A stretch of 64,000 nucleotides of DNA from Myrica gale (Eukaryota > Streptophyta > Magnoliopsida > Fagales > Myricaceae). The DNA lies in contig OZ005620.1 of NCBI GenBank assembly GCA_963930655.1, forward strand, positions 18,915,001 through 18,979,000, given 5' to 3'. The notes beneath the pieces are model-generated. The model saw only the letters and a list, made by a program, of their open reading frames with translations, ran no database searches and was not told the DNA's origin. The position numbers and the translations under genes are program-made. Shown one piece after another: positions 45,701 through 55,978 of the stretch; the stretch's first letter is position 1, and each line of letters opens with the position of its first letter.

Positions 45701-48700
45701 CAAGCAGTTCACATATACCTCAATTTTCTGGCAGTTTATGTCTGAAAGATGTGTTATAAGAGCGTCCACATATGATCAATTGCTTGCTTCAAGTCAAGAA
45801 TTTCAAAACTTTGTCAATGCACATCGTAACAGCGTAGGTTCCCAGAGACATGCCAAGCATGCTACATGGCAAAAATCTAAAACCTCTGCGGGTGAAATTC
45901 AGAGAAATGATGAGGAACATTTCATATCATCTCTAGGAGATCAATTGATTAAGCAAGAAGAAAGAGAATCCGGAAATACTGGTCTAAAGCCTTACATACA
46001 GTATCTGAGACAGAGCAAGGGCTTCTTCTACTTCTTCTTGGCAGCTGTATGCCATTTCATATTTACAGTTGGGCAGCTGATACAAAACTATTGGTTGGCT
46101 GCTGACATCGAGGATTCAGATATAAGCACAGTGGAGTTAATTGCAGTCTACTCAGGGATTGGGGCTATCCTAGTTTTATTTTTGCTACTCAGAGCTTTTT
46201 CTGTCGTTGGTTTAGGTTATGGGGCATCACTATCTATCTTTTCTAAGCTTCTGAACTCTCTCTTCCGGGCACCAATGTCTTTTTATGACTCGACCACTCT
46301 GGGAAGGATACTCAGCCGGGTAAGAGTTTCAAAAGTAAAACTTATTCTGTGTTGAGAAAGATTTTCTGGGAACTCACTTTAATACTTACTTATACAGGTA
46401 TCTTCTGATATTAGTGTCGTCGACATTGATGTGGCTTACAAATTAAGTATTGCTCTCGTTGCGAGTATGACTGCATACTCCACCTATGTAATACTGGCAA
46501 TTATAGCCTGGCCACTCTTGTTTATCATCATGCCCATGGTTTATCTCACTATTCTTTTACAGGTAATGCCTATAACATTGGAGATGTCTTCCTTTTCTGG
46601 TTTCGTTTATGTATCATGCCTTCTCCACGAAATTTGGCAAATTGTTTTTTTTAAAACAAACAGAGATACTACCTTGCTTCTGCAAAAGAGTTGATGCGAA
46701 CAGATGGTACAACCAAGTCTTTGCTTGCAAGCCATCTAGCCGAATCCATTGCTGGAGCCATGACAATCAGAGCTTTTGGGGAGGAAGAACGATTCTTTTC
46801 AAAGAACCTGGATCTTATTGACACAAATGCAAGTGCTTACTTTCATGGTTTCTCAGCCAACGAGTGGTTGATCCAACGTCTGGAAATTATATGTGCAATT
46901 GTACTCTCGTCCTTAGCACTCGCCACTACTTTGCTTCCTTTTGGAGCCTCTGCCTCTGGTTAGTAATATCCAGCTTCAACTATCCAATTTTAAGAGTTCC
47001 AGTTTCATGCTTGTAGTGCTTGCCCATGTTGCAATCATGCATGAACTTCAGTTACTACACAGAGACTATGTATTCTCTACGAGTTACATTTAACTTCAAC
47101 TCAGGCCATCGCCAAAACTCCGGCTGCTTTGGCCTAATACAAGCCGGGCCTTCACTTGGTGTGCAAGTAACCATATCTTCTTCTTCTTACTATTCAAATA
47201 ATGTCCTTGTTTGACCTCCCTCCCTCATTTGAGATCTCCAACTTGCAGTGATTAAAAGGATAAAATAGAATCTGTTCTGGTCTCTAGTCTTTCTTAAAAA
47301 TGCGCGATCTTAACCTAAGCACCTTCATTGCCTTTCCATGTTATGGAAAGTCATTCGTATATCTTGCATAATAAAGCTAGTTGTTCATTCGAGACTCATG
47401 GAAGACATTGCTGATATTTCAGCAATAGTTCAAGTGAAAGTTCGTATTTCATTGACAGAATATAGCAGATCATGCTACATAATAGGGCTGATATTCCTGC
47501 CATATTTAATAGAATTATGACATTGATAGATGATTGCTTCATGAACATATTGCTTGTCAATTTTTGATAGCAGGATTTATTGGCATGGCCCTGTCATATG
47601 GTCTTTCATTAAATGTCCACGTTATTGCTTCTGTCCAAAGCTGGTGCTTGCTAGAGAATTTAATTGTTTCTGTAGAAAGGTTGGAACAGTACATGCATAT
47701 TCCTAGTGAAGCGGCAGAAGTAATAGAAGGTCACCGACCAACACACAATTGGCCCGTCATTGGCAACCTACAAATATGTGATTTAAAGGTAAATTTGTCA
47801 AAGAAGAGAGAACAAAGAAAGGAAAAAACTATTTTTTATCATTAACAAGTTCAAGTACTTTGGAAAAGTATTCACAATGTAAGATGGCATCATCAGGTTA
47901 GATATCGGCCCAATGCTCCGCTAGTTCTTCACGGGATAAGTTGCATATTTGAAGGAGGGCACAATATTGGGATCGTTGGCCGGACCGGTAGCGGCAAGAC
48001 AACTCTTATTAGTGCTTTGTTTCGTCTGGTAGAGCCTACGGAGGGAAAGATCGTCATAGATGACATTGACATTTCCACCATTGGGCTTCATGACCTAAGA
48101 TCACGTTTAGGAATCATACCACAAGATCCAACACTCTTCAGTGGGTCTGTGAGATATAATCTTGACCCCTTGTCAGCACATACTGATCTGGAACTATGGG
48201 AGGTAAAGTTCTTATCAGCATGGATCATAATACATCTCTGTTATATAGAGCATTCTAGCATTCAAATGCCTTCAAGTTGTTGCAGCATCACCATGACAAT
48301 GAGATTCCTCCTTGATGTTACTTGTAAGCAGCCTCAAATTGGGTTCATGGAAAAACTTATTGAAGCTGTATCAACATTCTGTACCAACCATGAAAATCGC
48401 ATCAGCATCCAAGTTAAGCACAGGCGGAGGCAAGAGGGGGGGGGGGGGGCAAACCAGGGCCACTGCCCCGGTTGGCTCCCCCCAAATTTTTATTTTTATT
48501 TTTATTTTTTAAAGCTTGCCCCCCTTAATACTCATTGAATTTCAGTCTGCCCCCCTTAAGCTCAAGCCGCCCAAGCTAACTCCTTTGAATTTTCTTAGAA
48601 GTTTGCCCCCCATTGATTATATCGCTGGCTCCACCACTGAAGTTAAGGGTCGTATTATATTTTTCAATCCTGACACAGACTATTCCTTGTGAATGTGATA

Positions 48701-49308
48701 AAGGTTCTAAAGAAATGTCAGCTTCTAGAGGCTATTCGAGAGAAAGAAGAAGGCTTGGATTCCTTAGGTAATAAAATATCTTTGTATTCAGGAGTGCTTT
48801 TGCGAAGGTCTTAGACTGACATGACTAGCAACCTGGATTGCAGTTATGCAAGACGGTTCAAATTGGAGCCTGGGGCAGCGGCAATTATTTTGTTTGGGAC
48901 GTGCATTGTTGAAGAGAAGCCGGATACTAGTTCTTGATGAAGCCACTGCATCAGTTGACAATGTAACCGACTCCATTCTCCAGAAAACCATACGAAGAGA
49001 ATTTGCTCACTGCACTGTCATAACTGTAGCTCATAGGATACCGACTGTGATGGACTGCGACAAGGTGCTTGCTATTAAAGACGGTGAGTTTATCTATCCC
49101 CAAGCTTCTGTAGTCTGTACCAAGAACTAATTACAGCTCATCTCCTACACAGATAGTAACATATTTTTTGAAATTATCAGGTAAAGTAGTGGAGTATGAT
49201 GAGCCACTGAAGCTGATGAATAAGGAGGACTCTTTATTTGGACAGCTTGTCAAGGAATACTGGTCTCATTCTGCAAATGCGAGCATGTACTCGGAGGATT
49301 GTAAGTGA
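42783..49308 (+). CDS. ABCC10: ABC transporter, subfamily C member 10 type (MRP)
   Basis: Full-length plant MRP-type exporter, probably vacuolar or plasma-membrane; the substrate is unknown. Eleven exons, all GT-AG and in phase, give 1486 aa: 42783-44837, 45071-45391, 45468-45554, 45735-46319, 46398-46562, 46664-46958, 47574-47788, 47897-48202, 48704-48767, 48844-49083 and 49181-49308. Order: TMD0 (about 30-210); TMD1 (about 310-610); NBD1 with Walker [10 protein letters not shown] (about 661), signature LSGGQKQR and Walker [17 protein letters not shown]2 (about 900-1190); NBD2 with Walker [10 protein letters not shown] (about 1270), degenerate signature [10 protein letters not shown] and Walker [13 protein letters not shown]. 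The ends [11 protein letters not shown] and [11 protein letters not shown] resemble Arabidopsis ABCC10. ATG 42783 is preferred; the frame extends 6 nt upstream without another ATG. Intron 8 carries a small hAT-like insertion. A partial copy of its 3' end lies at 33.9 kb. Confidence 0.95.
48419..48639. mobile_element. Small hAT-like element in ABCC10 intron 8
   Basis: A 221-bp insertion is flanked by perfect 8-bp duplications AAGTTAAG (48411-48418 and 48640-48647). The ends are CACAGGCGGAGGC and GGCTCCACCACTG, an imperfect inverted pair. It contains a run of 14 G and TTTTTATTTTTATTTTT. It has no coding capacity. It lies wholly within the intron between exons 8 and 9, so the protein is unaffected. 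Confidence 0.85.
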
Positions 49309-49384
49309 AGCTTCCTAGTTGTAAAGAACCAGTGGGAAAACTCATCCTTTAAGAGTGTTCGGTTAAGTGTGTTGTGAGAATTTT

Positions 49385-49505
49385 TTGTGTTTTGAGAATT
49401 TTTAGGTGATATTAACTTTATTGGTATGCGTGTTGTAGTTATTTTTATGTGAAGTTATAAATGATGTTTGATTGTATGATTTTTGTGTTGCGAGAATACA
49501 AAAAA
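49385..49505 (+). repeat. Dispersed AT-rich repeat, copy 2 of 3
   Basis: TTTTTAGGTGATATTAACTT followed by ATTGGTATGCGTGTTGTAGT. Related to about 26595-26670 and, inverted, to about 55195-55270. It lies just downstream of ABCC10. Confidence 0.6.
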
Positions 49506-49797
49506 ACCATGAAAATACTACATAAACGAACAGCCCTTAAGCCTCGATCGCATGTATTGAAAGTGGAAATACTAGTTCAGCTGGAGTCCAGAGTGCATCG
49601 ATCATAGCCACACAGAATTCCTTCTTGCCTTCTTGCGTTTCAGGGCTGCAATCCATTCTACTTGGCTTCGAAAGAACCTACTAAAGGAGACAATATAAGA
49701 CTTTCTTAAGGCAAACTTACGTAGATATTGCGACAAATGTTGAGAATCTGTATGGTTTTTTTTTTTGTTTCCCTCTAGGCAAATATTTCAACTTCAT

Positions 49798-50640
49798 GAA
49801 TAACAAGGGCCGGCACACAAAAAGGCCCAGAGTAAAAAAAGAAGAAAAGAAAAGCATGCCCACCTAGAGCATTATTAGTAGCTTCTCTGTTCTAGCTTTT
49901 TAGCTAGAATGGAGAACCAAAATAGTCAAATGACTAAAAATATGTGTTTTGCAGCTTCTCTATTTTAAAAAAAGTTAACCAAAAAATTTAACAAACGAAC
50001 AGTGGTTATCTATTTTTAGATAACCACTGTTTACTTCTTCATATTAAAATACTAATATAATTTCTCTTTCATTTCTCTCTCTCCCACTCTCTCTCATAAA
50101 TTTATATTTTGGCCCCATTTCTTTTTACATGTCACAAACTGTTTCAAAGTTTTAGTCTAATAAATAATTTTTCCTTTCTTAATAAATAATTTTTTATCAT
50201 AATAAATATAAAAAAAAATTCATTATTCACTAATTTTTAAAATACTTGGAATAAAACAAAATTTTAAAAATATGACTTTAGAAAAAGACAATTTAAAAAA
50301 TTCGAATTTTTAAGATAAGACAAATATTCAAAAATATGATCGTTACGAATATTCAAAAATATAAAATGTTAAAGAAAGAATAGAGAAATCTTTGAAAAAT
50401 ATTATTTTAATAGAATAGTAAAAGTAGATAGTTAAAATAGAAATGCTGTTGGAGATATTTTTAAAAAGTTAGTAGTTAAAATAGAGAAGTGTACTTTTTG
50501 GTTAAAATAGAGATCCAAATATGAATAAGCTGCTAATAATGCTCGGTAGTTAGCTGAAAGTGAAATTACAAGGGATGGCACACAAACAGGCTCATAGAGT
50601 ATAAACAAAAACAAATAGACATGCCCACCTAAGGTTGCTA
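49798..50640. repeat. Direct repeat of about 65 bp flanking a MITE
   Basis: About 49802-49866 (AAGGGCCGGCACACAAAAAG ... CATGCCCACCTA) and about 50569-50633 (AAGGGATGGCACACAAACAG ... CATGCCCACCTA) are similar and in the same orientation. They lie on either side of the MITE at 49867-50544, and a further pair GTTAGCTGAAAGTGAAA / GCTAGCTGAAAGTGAAA follows. The duplicated flank is far longer than a target-site duplication. Confidence 0.7.
49867..50544. mobile_element. AT-rich MITE with 16-bp and longer inverted ends
   Basis: The left end GAGCATTATTAGTAGCTTCT and the right end AAGCTGCTAATAATGCTC are inverted copies. Similarity continues imperfectly inward. The 678-bp interior is very AT-rich and non-coding. 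No clean target duplication was found immediately outside, so the superfamily (PIF/Harbinger-like or hAT-like) is undecided. Confidence 0.75.
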
Positions 50641-51184
50641 GCTGAAAGTGAAAGCTCTTTTTAAGACTATCAAAGTCAGCTCAAGGTTCACATCAACTAA
50701 CATGGTCTAAGGACTTCAAAATTTTGACCATCAAAATAATTATTAAATAATTTATTTTTATTAAATTATTTTATTCGTTATAATAAATATAAAAAATCCA
50801 TTCATATCATTATTCTATTCATTTTTTACCCCTTCCACGAATCATCTTCACATGATCGAAGCCGAACGAGAGTTCAGAATGTGTTTGCACTTTGTAGAAG
50901 TTGAGGAGTTTGGACAGATTTGGAGTGTTCATGTAAGCCACAGACAGGCCTTCATGCAAAACAGTGTGTTATTATTTCAATTGCAACATTTTAGTGAGTA
51001 GGATTGACCCAATAATTTTACATATATGCTGTCTGCTCTTTTTACTAGAAAGACTGTCCGTGCAGCAGTAACGACATGTCGCTTGTCTTGCATCGACAGC
51101 ATATTGAAGACCGGAACGGCGTCGTTGAAAGTCAAAAGGCAAGTTTATGTGGTGTTTGTGATGTTAAAATTTTAGTAAAATTGT
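50641..51184. other. Spacer upstream of the 6PGDH gene
   Basis: AT-rich, without recognised genes or element ends. Confidence 0.4.
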
Positions 51185-51375
51185 AGGAGTTGGTAAAAAG
51201 GTTGAAGAGATAGAATGAAAAAGTGAAAAAGTTAGAGAAAAAGTAAGGAGAGAGAATGAAAAAGTAAGTAAAAAAGTGAAAAAGTAAGAGAAAAAGTAAG
51301 GAGAGAGAATGAAAAAGTAAAGATGTTAAAATTTTGGTAAAATTTTGTTAAAATTGTAGGGTAAAATTTTGTTAA
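51185..51375. repeat. Purine-rich repeated tract in the 6PGDH upstream region
   Basis: GAGAGAATGAAAAAGTAA and AGTGAAAAAGT(T/A)AGAGAAAAAG recur two to three times, flanked by direct copies of ATGTTAAAATTTT(A/G)GTAAAAT (51161 and 51323). It ends about 215 bp before the start codon, so it is close to or inside the core promoter. Confidence 0.65.
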
Positions 51376-51590
51376 TAATCCTCGGAGGCATCGACGACGT
51401 CCACCACGGCACCCCCTCGTTGGTAGTTGAGTTGGCGTCCCTTCGCTACCTCGACGAGTCCGTAACTCCCATCTCAGCTCATCTCAAACACGGAAACACC
51501 CACCATTTCTACCTTCCAATCCCCTCCTGTATTTATCTCTTCTTCTCTAAAATCCCCCAATCCCAATCCTCCCCTTATCTTCTCTAACCC

Positions 51591-53081
51591 ATGGAAGCCT
51601 CGACAGCTCTCTCCCGCATAGGCCTGGCGGGTCTCGCCGTCATGGGCCAAAACCTGGCCCTAAACATCGCCGATAAGGGCTTCCCCATCTCCGTCTACAA
51701 CCGCACCACCTCCAAGGTCGACGAGACCGTCGATCGGGCCCAAAACGAGGGCCGCCTCCCCTTGACCGGCCAATACAACCCCAGGGACTTCGTTCTCTCC
51801 ATCCAACGGCCCAGATCGATTATCATCCTCGTCAAAGCAGGGGCACCAGTTGATCAGACCATCGCCGCACTCTCCTCCCATATGGAACCCGGAGACACCA
51901 TCATCGACGGCGGCAACGAGTGGTACGAAAACACCGAACGCAGAATCCAAGAGGTCTCCGACAAGGGCCTCCTCTATCTCGGCATGGGCGTCTCGGGCGG
52001 CGAAGAGGGAGCCCGTTATGGGCCTTCTCTCATGCCCGGGGGATCTCTTACGGCCTACAACAATGTCCAAGACATCCTGGAAAAGGTCGCCGCGCAGGTC
52101 AAGGACGACGGGCCCTGCGTCACTTACATCGGCCATGGTGGGTCGGGGAATTTTGTGAAAATGGTCCACAACGGCATTGAATACGGCGACATGCAGCTCA
52201 TCTCCGAGGCCTACGACGTGTTGAAGAACGTTGTGGGGCTATCGAACGAGGAGCTCGCGGAAATTTTCGCGGAGTGGAACAGAGGGGAATTGGAGAGCTT
52301 CTTGATCGAGATTACCGCCGATATTTTTAGGGTTAAGGATGATTACGGAGATGGAGAATTGGTGGATAAGATTTTGGACAAGACCGGGATGAAAGGGACT
52401 GGGAAATGGACGGTCCAGCAGGCCGCAGAGCTCTCCGTTGCGGCGGCCACGATTGCTGCATCGTTGGATTGCCGGTACCTTAGTGGGTTAAAAGTGGAGA
52501 GAGAGAACGCCGCAAAGGTTCTTAGAGAGGCCGGTTTGAAGGAGGAGAAGGAGGTGAAGCTTGGTGGGGTTGAGAAGAAGAGGTTGATAGATGATGTGAG
52601 GCAGGCATTGTATGCGTCTAAAATCTGTAGCTACGCCCAGGGGATGAACCTGTTGAGGGCGAAGAGTTCTGAGAAAGGGTGGGATTTGAATTTGGGGGAG
52701 TTGGCGAGGATTTGGAAAGGTGGGTGCATTATAAGGGCGGTGTTCTTGGATAGGATCAAGAAGGCCTATCAGAGGAACCCCAATTTGGCCAATTTGGTTG
52801 TGGACCCGGACTTTGCGAGGGAGATGGTGCAGAGACAGGCTGCATGGAGGAGGGTGGTGGGACTGGCTATCTCGGCCGGGATTAGCACGCCAGGCATGTG
52901 TGCTAGTCTTGCCTATTTCGATACGTATAGGCGGGCGAGGTTGCCAGCGAACCTCGTGCAGGCCCAGAGGGACTTGTTTGGGGCGCATACCTACGAGCGG
53001 ATTGATCGGCCAGGGTCGTTTCATACCGAATGGACCAAGCTTGCTCGGAAGAGTAATTCGGGTGTTGGTGCTCTCAATTGA
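51591..53081 (+). CDS. PGD: 6-phosphogluconate dehydrogenase, decarboxylating
   Basis: Oxidative pentose phosphate pathway enzyme that converts 6-phosphogluconate and NADP+ to ribulose 5-phosphate, CO2 and NADPH. It is a single uninterrupted 496-aa frame without introns, as in Arabidopsis PGD genes. The Rossmann motif GLAVMGQNLAL lies near residue 13, followed by YNRTTSKVDE. The substrate and catalytic region has LGMGVSGGEEGARYG and GSGNFVKMVHNGIEYGDMQ, with the catalytic Lys and Asn. The signature DKTGMKGTGKW and the C-terminal SFHTEWTKLARK are also present. No transit peptide is evident, and the end (GVGALN) is not a peroxisomal SKL-type signal, so it is probably cytosolic. GC content is higher than in its surroundings. 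Where homologues that I recall have AAPTIAAS, this protein has AAATIAAS. A pyrimidine-rich leader precedes the ATG. Confidence 0.96.
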   Translation: MEASTALSRIGLAGLAVMGQNLALNIADKGFPISVYNRTTSKVDETVDRAQNEGRLPLTGQYNPRDFVLSIQRPRSIIILVKAGAPVDQTIAALSSHMEPGDTIIDGGNEWYENTERRIQEVSDKGLLYLGMGVSGGEEGARYGPSLMPGGSLTAYNNVQDILEKVAAQVKDDGPCVTYIGHGGSGNFVKMVHNGIEYGDMQLISEAYDVLKNVVGLSNEELAEIFAEWNRGELESFLIEITADIFRVKDDYGDGELVDKILDKTGMKGTGKWTVQQAAELSVAAATIAASLDCRYLSGLKVERENAAKVLREAGLKEEKEVKLGGVEKKRLIDDVRQALYASKICSYAQGMNLLRAKSSEKGWDLNLGELARIWKGGCIIRAVFLDRIKKAYQRNPNLANLVVDPDFAREMVQRQAAWRRVVGLAISAGISTPGMCASLAYFDTYRRARLPANLVQAQRDLFGAHTYERIDRPGSFHTEWTKLARKSNSGVGALN

Positions 53082-53867
53082 GCTTTTCTGTAATCATTGT
53101 GTTGATTACTTGGTTTTTTCATGTCGGTGACCACGACGATGATTTTGATGATGGTCATATGTCTTGTTCAAGATTCTCTGCTTAGGCAGAACCATTATTG
53201 TCTAACCTTTCTTTTTCTGCTGTTAATAAGAAATGCATGCTTCCGAGCTTGTTAGCTAAGTTGGTTTCCCCATATGGTTTACTTTTACTTGTAGTAGACA
53301 TGTTTTTGAGATTTTAGTTGCTAGGTTCTCACTTATCAAAAAAAAGTTGCTAGGTTCTCAGAAATGCCTATCCACATGTAATCTCTATATTGTTTTCACA
53401 AGATTGAGATTTAAGAGGTTATTTGTTTAGAATCAGTCTCAATGCAAACTTGTCTATAGGATAAGAGCATGCCTAATTGTCTTTCTTTTGGAAAGTTGGA
53501 TTAAACATTAGAAGATGTTGGTCCTATAGACCCTAACACTCGCACATTTTGGGATTTGCAAGTCTTGAGCAGTTTTTCCCATTTCTATAGGGTGTTTGTT
53601 GTTTTATTCGTTGGTTGTGAACTGCCTATGTTCGATGTTTGGCCCTTTGCCCAGGTTAGGAGCCTGATCTGCAAATGTGAGAGTTAAGACCACCCTATTA
53701 TCATGAAGTTACCCATGGAATTTTTCAGCATGTTAAACACGCAGAGCATCTACATCAGTGAAAGGAGTGGATAAGCCTCAAAACTATGAATGAACAAGTG
53801 TAAAATAAAGCACTCCTAGTAGGAAAGATAAATTGAGAAAATCGGGGGGGGGGGGGGGGAAGAAACA
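53082..53867. other. Convergent 3' spacer between 6PGDH and DUF1191 genes
   Basis: Contains the 3' untranslated regions of the two convergent genes, a short duplication (AGTTGCTAGGTTCTCA at about 53316 and 53345), and a run of 15 G's at about 53845-53859. No gene recognised. Confidence 0.5.
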
Positions 53868-54740
53868 CTAATTAACACCTCCATTCTCAAGGACTGGCTG
53901 AGTTCTTATCGCAGTAGCAGAAGGCATCTTACTACCACCCACCCATCTACTTTCAAGGATCAAATCATCCTGAGCTTGTCTTTCCATTACTTGAATCTTC
54001 TTTGTCTTCAGGATCCTGGTAGACACCATCCCGATATAACCCACCGCTATCACCCCGGAGACTCCAAGCACAGACCCAACCACCGACAGATACCAGAACC
54101 TCCGCTTACTCTTCTGTGGAATAACAATTGCAAAATGACCTTGATCTCTGGAGTAACATACGCCGGGCAAGTTCATTTGACTGAGGTAAACTGTCCCATT
54201 ATCACTAAATGTTACGCATCTGGTCTCATCAGACATCATGCTGTGACGGAGTGCCAAAATGGGGAAATGAATCGATATGGGCTTGTCGGTCGTACTGAAA
54301 CTCAGCTTTCTGATGCTTTTGGCACTAGCATTTGATGCATCGAAAACCATAAACCCAACAACAGGAGTAATGAGGGAGTAACCCTGAATGCCATAGTAAT
54401 GAGAAGACCAGTTGCCCAAGTTCTGGTAAACTATGGCAACCCTCTTTACATGGGGCAACGGCATAGTTCTTGAGGGAATGTGAAAGAAGCTAAAGTTAGC
54501 CCCCATGTTCCACAATCTGCGGCTTCTGAGCCGCGCAATTGAAACGTCAATGCTGGAGAGATTAGCAGGAAGGACGGCTCTGTATAGAGCACCGGTACGA
54601 GGCCGCCGTCGGACCACCAGTGTTTTGAATGCAAAATCCTGAAGAGAAGCATCCAAGGAATCGGTAGCAAAGTTTTCTATTCCATTGACGACTGAGCAAG
54701 AAATCATGGTGAGAACCAACCAGAGGAATTTCCAGCTCAT
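53868..54740 (-). CDS. DUF1191 family single-pass membrane protein
   Basis: Intronless frame of 290 aa. A signal peptide is visible (WKFLWLVLTMISCSVVNG, residues 3-20). The extracellular part contains several N-glycosylation sequons (NLSS, NFSF, NWSS, NASA, NGTV). A single transmembrane helix follows at about residues 219-243 (YLSVVGSVLGVSGVIAVGYI), with a short basic cytoplasmic tail beginning RILKTKKIQVMERQAQDD. This layout and motifs such as LWNMGANFSFFHIPSRTMP and NLGNWSSHYYG match the plant-specific DUF1191 family, whose function is unknown. The first ATG is used because it starts the signal peptide. The gene is convergent with 6PGDH. No defect seen. Confidence 0.88.
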   Translation of the reverse strand: MSWKFLWLVLTMISCSVVNGIENFATDSLDASLQDFAFKTLVVRRRPRTGALYRAVLPANLSSIDVSIARLRSRRLWNMGANFSFFHIPSRTMPLPHVKRVAIVYQNLGNWSSHYYGIQGYSLITPVVGFMVFDASNASAKSIRKLSFSTTDKPISIHFPILALRHSMMSDETRCVTFSDNGTVYLSQMNLPGVCYSRDQGHFAIVIPQKSKRRFWYLSVVGSVLGVSGVIAVGYIGMVSTRILKTKKIQVMERQAQDDLILESRWVGGSKMPSATAIRTQPVLENGGVN

Positions 54741-55329
54741 GTTGGATCACGATTAAACTAGCTCAAAACTAGCACAGAAGAACGAGGATTATATTGAATT
54801 CCTCATCTCATGCCACGATCTTTACTAACTTCCAGCAGTATATGTAAAAGTTCGACATAATCAACACCATTAGAACTCAACTTTTAATTTCCACGAGAAA
54901 TGATGCTGATGAATTGACTACAAAATATTTTAGTCTGAGAATGGTTCTTTTTATCTTCCCTAATGAAACTTTTGGAGGAAGTGCTCAGTAAGCATGCTTA
55001 GAAATGGGTCCCAGGAGCGGACTCATGAAGTCGTCTGTATCTGCCAAAGATGGTACCACTTTAACAGTGTGATTAAGGTGATGCTATTTCTCCCCCTGTT
55101 TTTTTTTTCCACGGTAAAGTAATACTTCTTTTGAGAAATAATAAAATAATTGTTCTCATGCCACATTAATCATGTCTATGTTCCATTATTTAAATAGATC
55201 AATAAAACTCAACAACTTTTACACGCATGCCAATAAAATTCGAACATCACTTAAATATTTCCATTATTCCTAGAATTCAACAAAGTTTTTTAAAACGAAC
55301 ATGCCCAAGTAAAAAAACTTTTCGAAAAG
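54741..55329. other. Upstream region of the DUF1191 gene
   Basis: Promoter side of the minus-strand DUF1191 gene. 55170-55270 holds an inverted copy of the dispersed AT-rich repeat (CAACTTTTACACGCATGCCA, AATTCGAACATCACTTAAAT). Otherwise no gene is seen. Confidence 0.5.
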
Positions 55330-55978
55330 TCTAGAGAGAGAGGGGGGTCCTCCTCCTGTCTGCCCCCTCCTAGCCGGCGGTCGGCCAGTCAGAAGTTGTT
55401 TCGTTCTTTGGGTTTTTTTGCTTCCAAAAAATCTAGTGGTTTCGTTTCATGGTTTTGCCGTGGAGATTTCTTGACGACGAGGAGGAGTTCTTCGACGAGC
55501 TCGCGCCCCTTGGTCAGCTTCAGCAGCTCTGGTGCTTCAACGTTGTCCCTATCCAGCAGCCCACCTCTGGTCTTTGGTTTTCCACGCGCCACTCTGAGGC
55601 GCTTGGATCTGAAGCGCCTAGAGGCTTTTGCTTCCCTTTTGACCAAATTTCTTCGTTGTGGGTGTTTTTGTTGCAGGTGCTGGCCCAATTCCTCCTCCTG
55701 CAAAAGTTTCCGCCGTTCTCAGCTTGATGAAGTTGTGTACCGAGTCTATGGACCTGGGGTGGGTTTGTGGGTCTGTTGACCCGGTTGGTTAAGGTCATTT
55801 TGGATTGTTGGTTCTTGGCCTTTAAGGCCTTCTGGTTTATGGCCCTTTGGGCATTTAAATTGATGTAATGAGCCTTTGTGCCCCATATGATCGTCTTTGA
55901 CTTTGGATGGTTCTGAATTCGGTGTTTGTATTCTCCTTCCATGTGTAATGAAATTCACCTTCGCTTTAAAAAAAACAG
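55330..55978 (+). mobile_element. Possible non-autonomous retroelement ending in poly-A
   Basis: The stretch starts CT/GC-rich (GGTCCTCCTCCTGTCTGCCC) and carries thymine-rich, TTTGG-type wording. It closes with ATGTGTAATGAAATTCACCT, then TCGCTTTAAAAAAAA, a transcript-like end with a poly-A tail. The long frames on both strands show no domain. Its composition stands out from the neighbouring AT-rich DNA. Target duplications were not resolved. It could equally be a processed transcript copy. Confidence 0.4.

Noticed and set aside
51660-53024. Minus-strand and alternative-frame open frames of up to 178 aa inside the 6PGDH gene
   Set aside because: They are shadows of the GC-rich 496-aa coding frame and have no homology I recognise.
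55389-55942. Overlapping frames of 92-140 aa on both strands
   Set aside because: No domain seen; the stretch ends in a poly-A tail and is better treated as a possible retroelement copy.
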